This document shows, in pieces, positions 1 through 7,841 of a stretch of 64,000 bases of DNA; positions within the stretch are counted from its first letter, which is position 1; each line of letters starts with the position of its first letter. Made by a program: the position numbers and the translations under genes. The notes under the pieces are model-generated. The model worked only from the letters and a program-made list of their open reading frames with translations, did no database searches and was not told where the DNA came from. Origin of the DNA: Flavisphingomonas formosensis (GTDB lineage: Bacteria > Pseudomonadota > Alphaproteobacteria > Sphingomonadales > Sphingomonadaceae); assembly GCF_009755815.1 (NCBI RefSeq), contig NZ_WRPK01000007.1:186001-250000 (forward strand), in the 5' to 3' direction.

Positions 1-612
1 GGCGGACGGCTGTTCATCAGCCCGATGGGCGAGCCGTTCCGCGTCGCCGACGGCGATCCGCGCGCCGCGTGGTTCGATGCGGCCGACGCCGATCATGACG
101 GGCGGCTGACCCTTGCCGAGTTCCAGGCCGACGCCAGGCGCTTCTTCGCGATGCTCGATCTCAATCACGACGGAGAGATCGATCCCGACGAGATCGACCA
201 TTACGAAACCCGCGTCGCGCCCGAAATCCGCACGGGTGGCGGCATCGCCGGAGGCGGCATGGGCCGGGGTGGCGGAGGCCGGGGCATGGGCGGCGGACAT
301 CGCGGTGGCAGCGGCATGGGCGGCGGTGGCATGGGGCATCGCGGCATGGGCGGTGGAGAAGGACCGCCCGATGGCGGCGCGCAGGACGGCAATCGCGGCC
401 CGAAGGAGCCGGCCAGGCAGGGTGCCGCGCGCTTCGGGCTGCTCGACCTGCCGGAGCCGGTGACGGCGGCCGATGCGGACTTCAACCGCGGCGTGAGCGC
501 GCAGGAGTTCGACCGGGCGGCGGTCAAACGGTTCGGAGCGCTGGACATGGACCATCAGGGCGTGCTGCTGCGCGCCGACATCCTCAAGATGGCGCGGGGC
601 GGATCGCGGTAG
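1..612 (+). CDS. EF-hand calcium-binding protein (5' end outside window)
   Basis: The frame is open from the first base of the window, so the gene starts upstream. The first ATG at 25 is preceded in frame by GGRLFISP, which looks coding. Two EF-hand loops are visible, DAADADHDGRLT and DLNHDGEIDPDE, with a weaker pair near the C-terminus (DADFNRGVSAQEF, DMDHQGVLL). The middle (about residues 70-115 from the ATG) is a Gly/Met/Arg-rich low-complexity stretch of GMGGG-type repeats. Sphingomonad proteins of this layout are usually exported calcium-binding proteins. The export signal would lie outside the window, so location is inferred. Nothing nearby suggests a specific partner. Confidence 0.8.
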   Translation, partial: GGRLFISPMGEPFRVADGDPRAAWFDAADADHDGRLTLAEFQADARRFFAMLDLNHDGEIDPDEIDHYETRVAPEIRTGGGIAGGGMGRGGGGRGMGGGHRGGSGMGGGGMGHRGMGGGEGPPDGGAQDGNRGPKEPARQGAARFGLLDLPEPVTAADADFNRGVSAQEFDRAAVKRFGALDMDHQGVLLRADILKMARGGSR

Positions 613-829
613 CGCGGACCCGCCGACAAGCGGCTTGAGCCGCTCCGCCCGGCGCGGCGGGTGCACCGTGTCTGCACCCTCTCTCCATTCGATGCAGACG
701 CCGCGCGCAGCGCCGCTGCACTCCCGATCGGCAGCATCGGCAGGCCGTTCACCCTGCGGCGAACCGTGATAGCGTGCGCCGATCCGTGGCGGATCGGGAC
801 GCGCCGCGGGCAGAGAAGAGGAGAGGCGC

Positions 830-2263
830 ATGGCCGAACAGGGACGCAAGGAGCGTTCGCCGGGGATCAAGCTCTTGTTCGTGGGGCTCGTCGCGCTGGC
901 GCTGGTGGTGCCGCTGCTGCTGGTCTACGCGCTGGTCTGGGATCGGCAGAGCCAGTCACAGACGGCGCAGGACGCGATCAACGCCGGCTGGGGCGGCCCG
1001 CAGGTGGTGGCCGGGCCGGTGGTGGTCGTGCCGTTCCGCACCACCGAGGTGCAGACCGAGCAGACCAACGGCCAGACGGTTTCGCGTAGCGTCGAGGTCG
1101 AGAAATATCTCTATATCTCGCCGGTCGACAATCGGGTGACGACGCGGGTCGCGCCCGAGGAGCGGCGCAAGTCGATCTATCGCAGCGTGCTCTACGAGGC
1201 GCGGGTGCAGGGGCGGGCGGTGTTCGCGCTGCCGGCGGACCTGCCGCGCTTCGGCGTGACGCGCGAGCGGCTGCTGTGGGACCGGGCGGAGCTGCGCATG
1301 GGCGCGTCCGACGCGCGCGGGCTGACCGGCGGCGGGCGGCTCGCCGCCAATGGCCGGCCGCTCGCGGTGCAGCCGGGCAAGGGGCTGGGCGCCACCGGCG
1401 GCAACGGCTTCTTCGCCTTCCTGCCGTGGACGGGCGAAGGCAATCTGACGATCGACTATGGCTTCGGCCTGCGCGGCAGCCGGTCGATCAGCCTCGTCCC
1501 GCGCGGCGGGCGGACGGTGTGGGACATCTCCTCGGCCTGGACCAATCCGAGCTTCGGGGGCGCCTTCCTGCCCGAGAGCCGAACGGTTTCCGATAGCGGC
1601 TTCGCGGCCCATTATGCGGTGGACAAGCTGGCGCTCGGGCAGGCGCCGGTGGGGACGGAGGATCCGGGGCCGCCGACCTATGAGGACAGTTCGGCGGCGC
1701 TCGAGGTGCGGGCTGCCAAGGCGTCGTCCGCCGATGTCGCCTCCGGCGGCGCGGTGGACGTGGTCGATGGATCGTCGCGCGCGGTGATCGTCGGGCTGGT
1801 CGAGCCGGTGAACCTCTATGCCAAGGTCAACCGCTCGGTGAAATACGGCTTCCTGTTCATCGGCTTCACCTTCCTCACCTTCCTGCTGTTCGACGTGGTC
1901 GGCGGGGCGCGGGTGGCGGCGGCGGAATATCTGCTGACGGGCGCGGGGCTGGTGCTGTTCTTCGTGATGCTGCTCGGCTTTTCCGAGGTGATCGGCTTCA
2001 GCGCGGCCTATGCGCTGGCGGCGGGTGCGATCATCGGGCTGCTCTCGGCCTACAGCGCTGCGGTGCTGAAGAGCTGGAGGCGCGGGCGCTATATCGGCGC
2101 GCTGCTGGTCGGGCTCTATGCGCTGCTGTTCGTGCTGCTCAACCTGGAGGCCTGGTCGCTGCTGATCGGATCGGTGCTGCTCTTCCTGGTGCTGGCCGGG
2201 GTCATGTACGCGACCCGCAATGTCGACTGGACGAGCGTGCGCAAGCGGGACGGGATGGCATGA
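830..2263 (+). CDS. creD: CreD-family inner membrane protein
   Basis: This 477-aa protein has the CreD layout. There is one N-terminal membrane segment (about residues 15-37), a large periplasmic region containing GGPQVVAGPVVVVPF, and a cluster of hydrophobic helices from about residue 338 to 465. CreD belongs to the CreBC envelope-stress regulon in gammaproteobacteria and is linked to colicin and beta-lactam tolerance; its biochemical activity is unknown. The ATG at 830 follows a strong AGAGGAGAGG ribosome site. No creBC genes are adjacent, so regulation here cannot be read from context. A strong hairpin follows the stop codon, so it is probably monocistronic. Confidence 0.88.
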   Translation: MAEQGRKERSPGIKLLFVGLVALALVVPLLLVYALVWDRQSQSQTAQDAINAGWGGPQVVAGPVVVVPFRTTEVQTEQTNGQTVSRSVEVEKYLYISPVDNRVTTRVAPEERRKSIYRSVLYEARVQGRAVFALPADLPRFGVTRERLLWDRAELRMGASDARGLTGGGRLAANGRPLAVQPGKGLGATGGNGFFAFLPWTGEGNLTIDYGFGLRGSRSISLVPRGGRTVWDISSAWTNPSFGGAFLPESRTVSDSGFAAHYAVDKLALGQAPVGTEDPGPPTYEDSSAALEVRAAKASSADVASGGAVDVVDGSSRAVIVGLVEPVNLYAKVNRSVKYGFLFIGFTFLTFLLFDVVGGARVAAAEYLLTGAGLVLFFVMLLGFSEVIGFSAAYALAAGAIIGLLSAYSAAVLKSWRRGRYIGALLVGLYALLFVLLNLEAWSLLIGSVLLFLVLAGVMYATRNVDWTSVRKRDGMA

Positions 2264-2269
2264 CATCGC

Positions 2270-2318
2270 CGGGGGCGTCGTTCGGCGGATCGATCCGCGA
2301 GCAGGAACGACGCCCCCG
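2270..2318 (+). terminator. Hairpin terminator after creD
   Basis: A perfect 14-bp inverted repeat (2270-2283 with 2305-2318) lies 6 nt after the creD stop. Its loop can itself fold (GGCGGATCGATCCGC). There is no long T-run directly after it; the next bases are ATCGG. Confidence 0.6.
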
Positions 2319-2430
2319 ATCGGAACGAAAATAATGTCAAAGCGACGTTAACCTTAGTTTCAACACCTTCGACCTACAGCGGCCGCGACGGAGAGGCCGC
2401 GGGGGCCGTTCTCGAGGGGCAAGGACTGAA

Positions 2431-2694
2431 ATGACGACTTCGTTTTCGAAGGGGGTGGCGCTCGCCTTCACGGCTGCGCTGTGCGCAACGGCCGCGCAGG
2501 CGCAGGATGAAGGGCTCGCCAGCAGCAAGCAGCAGCTCGCCGCCCTGCAGAAGCAGGAAGCGGCGCTGCGCGAGCGCATCGCGCAATATCAGCTGGATGC
2601 GCTGATCGCCCGGATCGATCGCCAGCCCGCGATGAGCCTGGTGGCGGCGAAGAAGCGGCCGGCGCGGCTGATGGCTTCGGCCGGGCGCGACTGA
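2431..2694 (+). CDS. Small exported coiled-coil protein
   Basis: The protein has 87 aa. Residues 1-24 form a signal peptide ending ATAAQAQ. They are followed by a Gln/Ala/Leu/Glu-rich helix (SSKQQLAALQKQEAALRER) predicted to be a coiled coil, and a basic tail. The ATG follows GGGCAAGGA at good spacing. The function is not recognised; a periplasmic structural or adaptor role is possible. The AT-rich leader at 2325-2400 probably holds the promoter. No operon partner is present, and the next gene is convergent. Confidence 0.6.
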   Translation: MTTSFSKGVALAFTAALCATAAQAQDEGLASSKQQLAALQKQEAALRERIAQYQLDALIARIDRQPAMSLVAAKKRPARLMASAGRD

Positions 2695-2755
2695 CCGGCT
2701 CGCTGCGGGCGTTCGCCGCGCGGATGCGGCGTCCGCAGGAATCGCTATGGCTGCG

Positions 2756-4054
2756 TCATGCCGCATCATCCCAGCCTTCCTCATCCCATAGCCACTCGGG
2801 CGGCTCGGGTTCGTCGCGGCCGGGCGGGGCGCAGCCATGGGTGCGCCAATGGCGGCGGTGGAGATCATAGTCGGCGACGCGTTCGCGGGTCTCGGCGATG
2901 AGGGCGGCGGCTTCGTCCGGATCGAGATCGGGGCGGGCGTTCAGCGACCAGCGGTGGTCGGGACAGCGGGAGAGCCAGAAGAGGATGGCCGTGAGCGAGG
3001 GCGGCTGCTCGACGCGGGTCCGGGTGCGGATGATGTCGCCATCGTCGTTCCGCAGGAGTTTCTCGCGGACATGGCTGTAGCCGGTGGCGCGGGCGAGGAG
3101 GGCGGCTTCGACGGCATCGTCTGCGACGTCTTTGGGAAGGCGCACGGCTTGGCCGAAGGCGGCGTGGCGGAGCGTCCACTGGCGGATGGTGGTGGTGGTG
3201 ACGCCGAAGGCATGGGCGAGATCGCGGTCGAGCGCGCCTTGTCCGGCGAGCGCGCGGGCCAAGGGCACGAAGGCGGGGTCGTAGCGCGCTGCGGGTGCGG
3301 GCGGATCGGCGTGGATGGGTTCGACGAACGGCGCGGTGATCGGATCGGGCAGAGGGGGGTGTATGCGATGAGGGAGGGTATCGCTTTCCTGTTCTGCGTC
3401 ATCCCAGCGCAAGCTGGGATCGGTTTCAACCGCAGACCGGTCGCCTGCGGAGAGCGATCCCAGCTTGCGCTGGGATGACGGGTATGGGGCGGGCGTTTCG
3501 AGGATCTGGAGCGGATCGGTGTCGTCGGCAGGCGCAGTCGCGGGAGCGAGCGCGTCGATGCGGGCGAGCGTGTCCGCGTCGCCCGCCATCTCCGGTTCGC
3601 CGTCGACCGCGGCGCACCAGGCCTCATAGGCGACATGCTCGATCTCGCGCAGCGTCTCTTCGGTAGGCGTGAGATCGTCGGGTCCGGCTCGTCGGATCAC
3701 CATCGGCGCGGCCCAGCGGTCGGGGCGGCGGATGCGCAGCCAGAAGGCGGCGGCCTTGTCGTTGGGCGGGACATGTTCGGTGACGGTGGTGCGGATCAGT
3801 TCGCCGTCCTTCAGGGCGAGCTGCTCGGTCTCGCGGTCATGACCGGTGGCCAGTCGGAACAGCGCGCGTTCGACCGCTGCGTCGGCCGCTTCGGGAGACA
3901 GGCGGCAGGCGGCGGCGAAGTCGGGATGCTGCTGCTTCCAGGCGCGGATGGTCGTGAAGGACACGCCGAAGGCGGTGGCGAGATCCTTGTCGAGTGCGCC
4001 GCGCGCGGCAAGCGTGCGGGCGACGGGGATCAGGGCGGGGCTGTAGTCGGTCAT
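2756..4054 (-). CDS. Duplicated terminase-small-subunit-like HTH protein
   Basis: The protein has 432 aa and two copies of one domain, about residues 4-115 and 260-375. Both copies share a pattern of ALDKDLA/ALDRDLA, AFGV, TTIRxW, the A-D-A-VE-AL block, RATGY-like and FWL(R/S). The pattern resembles helix-turn-helix domains of phage terminase small subunits, which bind DNA at packaging starts. No large terminase, portal or capsid genes lie nearby, so this is not a working prophage packaging gene; a domesticated DNA-binding protein is possible. The linker (about residues 192-219) is encoded by an 84-bp palindromic repeat that keeps the frame. A start at 4054 fits the repeat boundary. Function is unknown. 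Confidence 0.7.
   Translation of the reverse strand: MTDYSPALIPVARTLAARGALDKDLATAFGVSFTTIRAWKQQHPDFAAACRLSPEAADAAVERALFRLATGHDRETEQLALKDGELIRTTVTEHVPPNDKAAAFWLRIRRPDRWAAPMVIRRAGPDDLTPTEETLREIEHVAYEAWCAAVDGEPEMAGDADTLARIDALAPATAPADDTDPLQILETPAPYPSSQRKLGSLSAGDRSAVETDPSLRWDDAEQESDTLPHRIHPPLPDPITAPFVEPIHADPPAPAARYDPAFVPLARALAGQGALDRDLAHAFGVTTTTIRQWTLRHAAFGQAVRLPKDVADDAVEAALLARATGYSHVREKLLRNDDGDIIRTRTRVEQPPSLTAILFWLSRCPDHRWSLNARPDLDPDEAAALIAETRERVADYDLHRRHWRTHGCAPPGRDEPEPPEWLWDEEGWDDAA
3397..3480. repeat. 84-bp palindromic repeat inside a coding region
   Basis: Perfect 26-bp inverted arms (3397-3422 and 3455-3480) begin and end with CGTCATCCCAGCGCAAGC or its complement. The 32-nt loop holds a nested CCGCAG/CTGCGG stem. 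Its length is exactly 28 codons. A second 84-bp copy with diverged arms lies at 49489-49572. It looks like a REP/RPE-type element. Confidence 0.85.
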
Positions 4055-4124
4055 GACAGCCAGGCTGGCATGGGTGGAGGGATTGCCGGAAGTAGACGAG
4101 ATCCCTGAGTCCGGGTTTCGGCAA

Positions 4125-4152
4125 GGGATGACTGGCCTTTGCCAGCCATCCC
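4125..4152 (-). terminator. Terminator of the DUF2846 operon
   Basis: A 12-bp stem with one mismatch (4125-4136 with 4141-4152) and a 4-nt loop lies 8 nt beyond the stop of the minus-strand gene ending at 4161. It separates that operon from the terminase-like gene starting at 4054. Confidence 0.6.
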
Positions 4153-4160
4153 CAGATCCA

Positions 4161-4676
4161 TTACTGCGCGGCGGGAGCTGCCCGCTTCGCGTCGTCTTCC
4201 GCGATCGTCTTGGCCATCTTTTCCGGATCGGACGGCTTCATCTTGGCGGACTTGCCGTCAAACTCTTCCTTGGTCGAGGGCGAGAGGTTGGGGCGGCCCG
4301 CCACGATGCCCATGCCGATCTTGCATTTGACATAGCTGGTCTCGTCGGCTTCCGCCTCCATGTTCAACTCGTCGGTCGCTTCGGACTTGGTTGTGAATTT
4401 ATGGGCGCCGGGCGTCGTCGTCAGCACCCAGTAACGGCCGTTGTTGGTGGTGCCGAGCATCTTGCCGTTTTCACGGATATTGCAGCTGATCGCCATGCCC
4501 ATCGCGCTCGGACGGAAGAAGACCACCTGGCTCATGCCCGCCGGCGGCGGCGGGATCACTACCGGAGCGCCGGCTGCGGGCGCGCTGTCGGTGGCGGGTT
4601 CCGCGAGCGCGGTTCCACCCGCCATGGCGCAGGCCAGCCCAAATGCTGCAACGATTGCCGACTTATGAACGATCAT
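4161..4676 (-). CDS. DUF2846 exported protein
   Basis: This 171-aa protein has a signal peptide (residues 1-25, ending GGTALA). It continues into the DUF2846 core: SQVVFFRPS, ISCNIRENGKMLG, PGAHKFTTKSEATDEL and a YVKCKIGMGIVAGRPNL block that is characteristic of the family. DUF2846 proteins are periplasmic or lipid-anchored proteins of unknown role; no lipobox Cys is obvious here. Its ATG overlaps the upstream gene's TGA (ATGA), so the two are translationally coupled and may act together. Confidence 0.8.
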   Translation of the reverse strand: MIVHKSAIVAAFGLACAMAGGTALAEPATDSAPAAGAPVVIPPPPAGMSQVVFFRPSAMGMAISCNIRENGKMLGTTNNGRYWVLTTTPGAHKFTTKSEATDELNMEAEADETSYVKCKIGMGIVAGRPNLSPSTKEEFDGKSAKMKPSDPEKMAKTIAEDDAKRAAPAAQ

Positions 4677-5377
4677 GGGTGAGAGCTTCCTTTCTCGCTA
4701 AGTGTTGGTGCCGCCGCGGTGACCGTGGTGGTCGTTGGTGCGGTGGGTACAGACGCCGATGATGGGACCGCCGCGGGAATGGCCGGCTGCGTGGCGCCGG
4801 GAGAAGGCACCGTCACAACCGCTGACGTCTTGGCGAAACCTATCGTCCCGGCGGGAATGTTCACCTGGCCGCCACTGACGAACATCCCGACGAGGCCGAC
4901 GGCAATGACGACGGTCGCTGCCGTGTCCGTGCGATCCTTGCCGGTTTGACCCGAAGTGGGCGCGGCGTTGAAGGTGAGACTACGCAGCGGAATGCGAATG
5001 CCCTGATAGTCGAGGTAGCGGGCCGCAACGATGAGCTCTCCCGGTTTTCCGGCAAAACCCGATTTGGCTGCCTGGACGACGTCGCCCGAGCCGATGATGC
5101 CTGCCGGGATTTGGGTGCCGTCCGGAAGATCGATCGGCGCCGCTAAGCGAATCGCAAAATGTTCGCCGATCTTGCTGATATTGGAGTTCAGCGTGGCGAG
5201 CATCTCCACGCGAACGGGTGTCAGCGCGGGAAGGGCGCAGCATCCGCCGGGCGGCACGGCGGGCGCGGCGGGTGCGGGGATCGCCCGTACGGCCTCGGCG
5301 GGAACAGATGACTCATTCGACTGAGCCGACGCAGCCGCAAGCCAGCCGGCCAAAAGGCCCGTAAAGATTGCCCCCAT
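4673..5377 (-). CDS. Exported beta-rich protein of unknown function
   Basis: The frame runs far upstream to 6280, but only the part from 5377 looks coding (MGAIFTGLLAGWLAAASAQS, a signal peptide). This gives 234 aa; an alternative ATG lies at 5401. The central part (about residues 45-130, LTPVRVEMLATLNSNISK through IRIPLRSLTFN) alternates hydrophobic and polar residues and contains LPDGTQIPAGI, the kind of motif seen in export-apparatus beta-domains. A hydrophobic segment follows (TAATVVIAVGLVGMFVSGG), then a Pro/Ala/Thr-rich tail. I do not recognise the family. It is the first gene of a coupled pair with the DUF2846 gene. Confidence 0.6.
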   Translation of the reverse strand: MGAIFTGLLAGWLAAASAQSNESSVPAEAVRAIPAPAAPAVPPGGCCALPALTPVRVEMLATLNSNISKIGEHFAIRLAAPIDLPDGTQIPAGIIGSGDVVQAAKSGFAGKPGELIVAARYLDYQGIRIPLRSLTFNAAPTSGQTGKDRTDTAATVVIAVGLVGMFVSGGQVNIPAGTIGFAKTSAVVTVPSPGATQPAIPAAVPSSASVPTAPTTTTVTAAAPTLSEKGSSHP

Positions 5378-5636
5378 TTCGATAACGCCCCCGTTCCCCA
5401 TGGAGCGGTTACTATGCTGCGGTGGGAGGTGCAACATTTCCTCACGGTGGATGCTCAAAAATCGATGCGGAATTGGGGGCATCCATGTGCCGAGCTTCAC
5501 GGCCGTCGCATGAGGATCTCGTTCGGCCACGGCTGTTCGGGGACGGTCTATCGGTTGTCGCGGATGCGTCTTCTGCGCCGATTCGTTGAATTTGATGGCT
5601 GTCCCTGGAACTCCGATTTGCCTTGGAGCGTCGCCT

Positions 5637-6508
5637 TCAAATATTTCGACCAAAGTGGATCTGTTGCCCCGGCGAATTGCACACCGGCCACCCTCCAGCA
5701 ATCTTTTCCCGGGTTGGACCTGAGTCCGATACCCAATCCATCGCCTCGACCACGTCTTCGATATAGGCGAGGTGGTGCTGTTCGAGCCGCGCGGGATCGT
5801 CGGGAGCGCGTTCGGCCTCGGCCAGCATGTCTTCGAAGTCGCTGCGGGCCAGCATGTTCGGCGCGATCCGATCCGCATCCCAGGCGGCATGGACGCGCGG
5901 CGCCAGATCGCGTAGGCCGAGCATGGCGATCGCATCGAGCCAGCTGACCCAGGCACGATCCCAATCGTCCGCGAAGCGCTCATCGTCGAAGCGTACCAGA
6001 AAGCGGCGCATGGCATCGCGATCGATGCGTCCTTCCCAGGTGAGGAAGGTGGCGGCGCCGAGCACCGAGCCCCGCACGAATTCGTCGACCCGCCGATCCT
6101 GGATGAGCGCGCGCAGGGCGTCGAAATCGCCATCATAGACGCCGACGAGCATGCGCGGCAGCGTCGCGGTGATGAAATCGCCGAGCAGCGCCTCGACCTC
6201 ATCCGTGGGGCGGCACAGCAGGCGCAGGAGCGGCCGGCAGGACGCGCTATCGCGGCCCGCGCCGAGAATGAAGAGGCCACGGAAGAACAGCCGGTCCTCC
6301 TCCTCGGTCAGGGGCAGGCCGATGGCGGCTTTGGAAAGAAGGGCGCGTAAGGCGGGCGCCGACTCCTCGATCCGCGCGGTGCAGATGGCGAGCGAGGTGG
6401 TTGGAAGCTCCCGCTCGGTCGCGAGAGCGTGGAGATGGGCTTCTATCGGGCCGCTGTCGACGTCGTTCCCGGCCGCCGAGAGAAGGCGTCGAATTCCGCC
6501 TTGTCCAT
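5637..6508 (-). pseudogene. DUF1186 family gene, frameshifted near the start
   Basis: The frame ending at 5637 encodes a DUF1186 core (LPRMLVGVYDGDFDALRALI, DEFVRGSVLGAATFLTWEG). It continues upstream without an ATG to a stop just past 6506. The plausible start, MDKAEFDAF at 6508, is in another frame and stops after 21 codons. Joining the frames gives MDKAEFDAF-LLSAAGNDVDSG, so a single base seems to be missing in GCCTTCTCTCGG near 6480-6485. The C-terminus also departs from the family, with no SEC-C-like Cys cluster. A decayed gene is the likeliest reading; a sequencing error is the alternative. Confidence 0.6.
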
Positions 6509-6691
6509 GCTATCCCGCTCTTCACCCGCATCGATTCACGCTGATTGACGCCCATTGCAGGCGGAGGCCAGCTTCATTCTGCGGCCGGGGCCGATCCGGC
6601 AGTGAGCGGCGTGCAGGCGGCGGTCGCCAAGGGACGTTCCGATACGGAGCGATGCCGGCGAGAACGCGATGCGGGCGGCGGCCGCGCATGA

Positions 6692-6829
6692 TCACGGATG
6701 CGTGGGCGCGTCCTCGGCGACCAGCCACCGATGCCGCAGCCGCGGCGACAAGAGGAAAAGCCCGGCGAAGGCGGCGCAAATCAGGGCGACCGCGCCATAT
6801 ATGCCCGCGATGACGATTAAGGCCGTCAT
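6692..6829 (-). CDS. Small single-pass membrane protein
   Basis: The protein has 45 aa. Residues 2-28 (ALIVIAGIYGAVALICAAF) form one membrane helix, followed by a short basic tail (RLRHRW). The start overlaps the stop of the gene before it (ATGA), which supports it as real despite its size. The function is unknown. Confidence 0.5.
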   Translation of the reverse strand: MTALIVIAGIYGAVALICAAFAGLFLLSPRLRHRWLVAEDAPTHP

Positions 6830-7053
6830 CGCGCCATCCCGCCGGCCGCGATGGCCAGGTCGGCGATCTTCCCGGGCTTGTGGATGCCGGGCTGCCCTGC
6901 GGCGTTGCGCGTGACCGGAAAGCCGAGGCTGGAAAGCGCCGCGCCATAAGCCGCCGCGAGGTCCGTATGCGCGCGCCGGGCGCACATGTTCTGCGCGACG
7001 GCAGCATTCATCAGGGAGATTTGCTGACGAGCCAGCAGATAATTGATGTCCAT
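6826..7053 (-). CDS. Small cytosolic protein of sphingomonad type
   Basis: The protein has 75 aa and starts MDINYLLARQQISLMNAAVA. ATG 7053 is preferred over 7080 because GAGG lies about 9 nt upstream. The helix-rich N-terminus with Cys-Ala-Arg-Arg-Ala-His (about residues 26-31) resembles short conserved sphingomonad proteins of unknown role, judged by eye only. It is coupled to the small membrane protein downstream. Confidence 0.5.
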   Translation of the reverse strand: MDINYLLARQQISLMNAAVAQNMCARRAHTDLAAAYGAALSSLGFPVTRNAAGQPGIHKPGKIADLAIAAGGMAR

Positions 7054-7096
7054 CAGACAAGCCTCGATGCGCGGAGGCAAAATCGCCGCCTGTCAC

Positions 7097-7841
7097 GAGA
7101 ATGTGCTAAATTTCCGGTGATGCATTCGCTTCTAACAGATCGATCGACCCAGGGCGAATTAAATCGAACCGCCTTATTTTAAGGGAGCGGTCCGCGATGA
7201 TATTTCAAACATAATGTTCATTTTTATTTATCGATCGGGCCGATGCCGCGCACTGCTACTGGTTTTGGTGAGGTTGGCGCACCACATGGCAAGCGTGGTC
7301 CCCGAAGCGAGGGGAAAGGCGAGCGGGGCAAAGGGCTCTCGCAGAGGATTGGAGCTTGCCATGACGGACGCATCTTCCCGGCCCACCGCGCCTGCGCCGC
7401 ATTGTGGTGCGCAGACGGATGGGTTCACCGAAGAATTCGAGCGGCTGAAAAGCTATGTGGAGTTTCTGGACCATGCCATGGCCACCCACCTCGTGCCCGC
7501 ACCTGTGGCATGCCGTCGGCCGACCGGTCGCCCGGTGGCGGCCGATCCCGAGCGGCTGCCCGATATCGGCCGAAACGACGCTGCGCAGCCCTCCTGAGAG
7601 GGGACGTTTTGTTCGTGACGACGAACAACGCTTCGATCCCGCCGACACCGTGATCCAAGTCGCGCCCGGACGCCTCCTGTCGCACAGGATCATCCGTCCC
7701 AGTCTCGCCCAAGCGGGTTCCGATGCGGAAAATATCACTTTAGCTGAACGAGCGATGGCCCCCCGGTTAAATGGATTATAACTAACTGCCGCTATGTCCG
7801 ACTATCGGTCGATGTCTGATCGAAGCGGAGCGTAAAGTTCG
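7097..7841. other. Mostly non-coding stretch before the GGDEF-EAL gene
   Basis: The first 150 bases are AT-rich (around 7130-7235) and may hold promoters. One short frame at 7361 is listed separately with low confidence. I see no RNA gene or mobile element. Confidence 0.4.
7361..7597 (+). CDS. Possible short hypothetical protein
   Basis: The frame gives 78 aa. The N-terminal half (GFTEEFERLKSYVEFLDHAM) is a plausible helix and GGAG lies 6 nt upstream. The C-terminal half is compositionally odd (Pro/Arg-rich), so this may be a chance frame. Confidence 0.3.
   Translation: MTDASSRPTAPAPHCGAQTDGFTEEFERLKSYVEFLDHAMATHLVPAPVACRRPTGRPVAADPERLPDIGRNDAAQPS

Noticed and set aside
2322-2349. GGAAC ... 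CGTT before the small coiled-coil protein gene as an EcfG promoter
   Set aside because: The spacer is 19 bases, outside the accepted 16-17.
2756-4054. Prophage in this region
   Set aside because: Only one terminase-like gene is present; there are no other phage genes, integrase or attachment repeats.
5378-6280. Upstream extension of the exported protein gene to 6280
   Set aside because: The upstream part is in a different frame from the DUF1186 remnant and reads as Arg/Ser-rich noise; the signal peptide begins at 5377.
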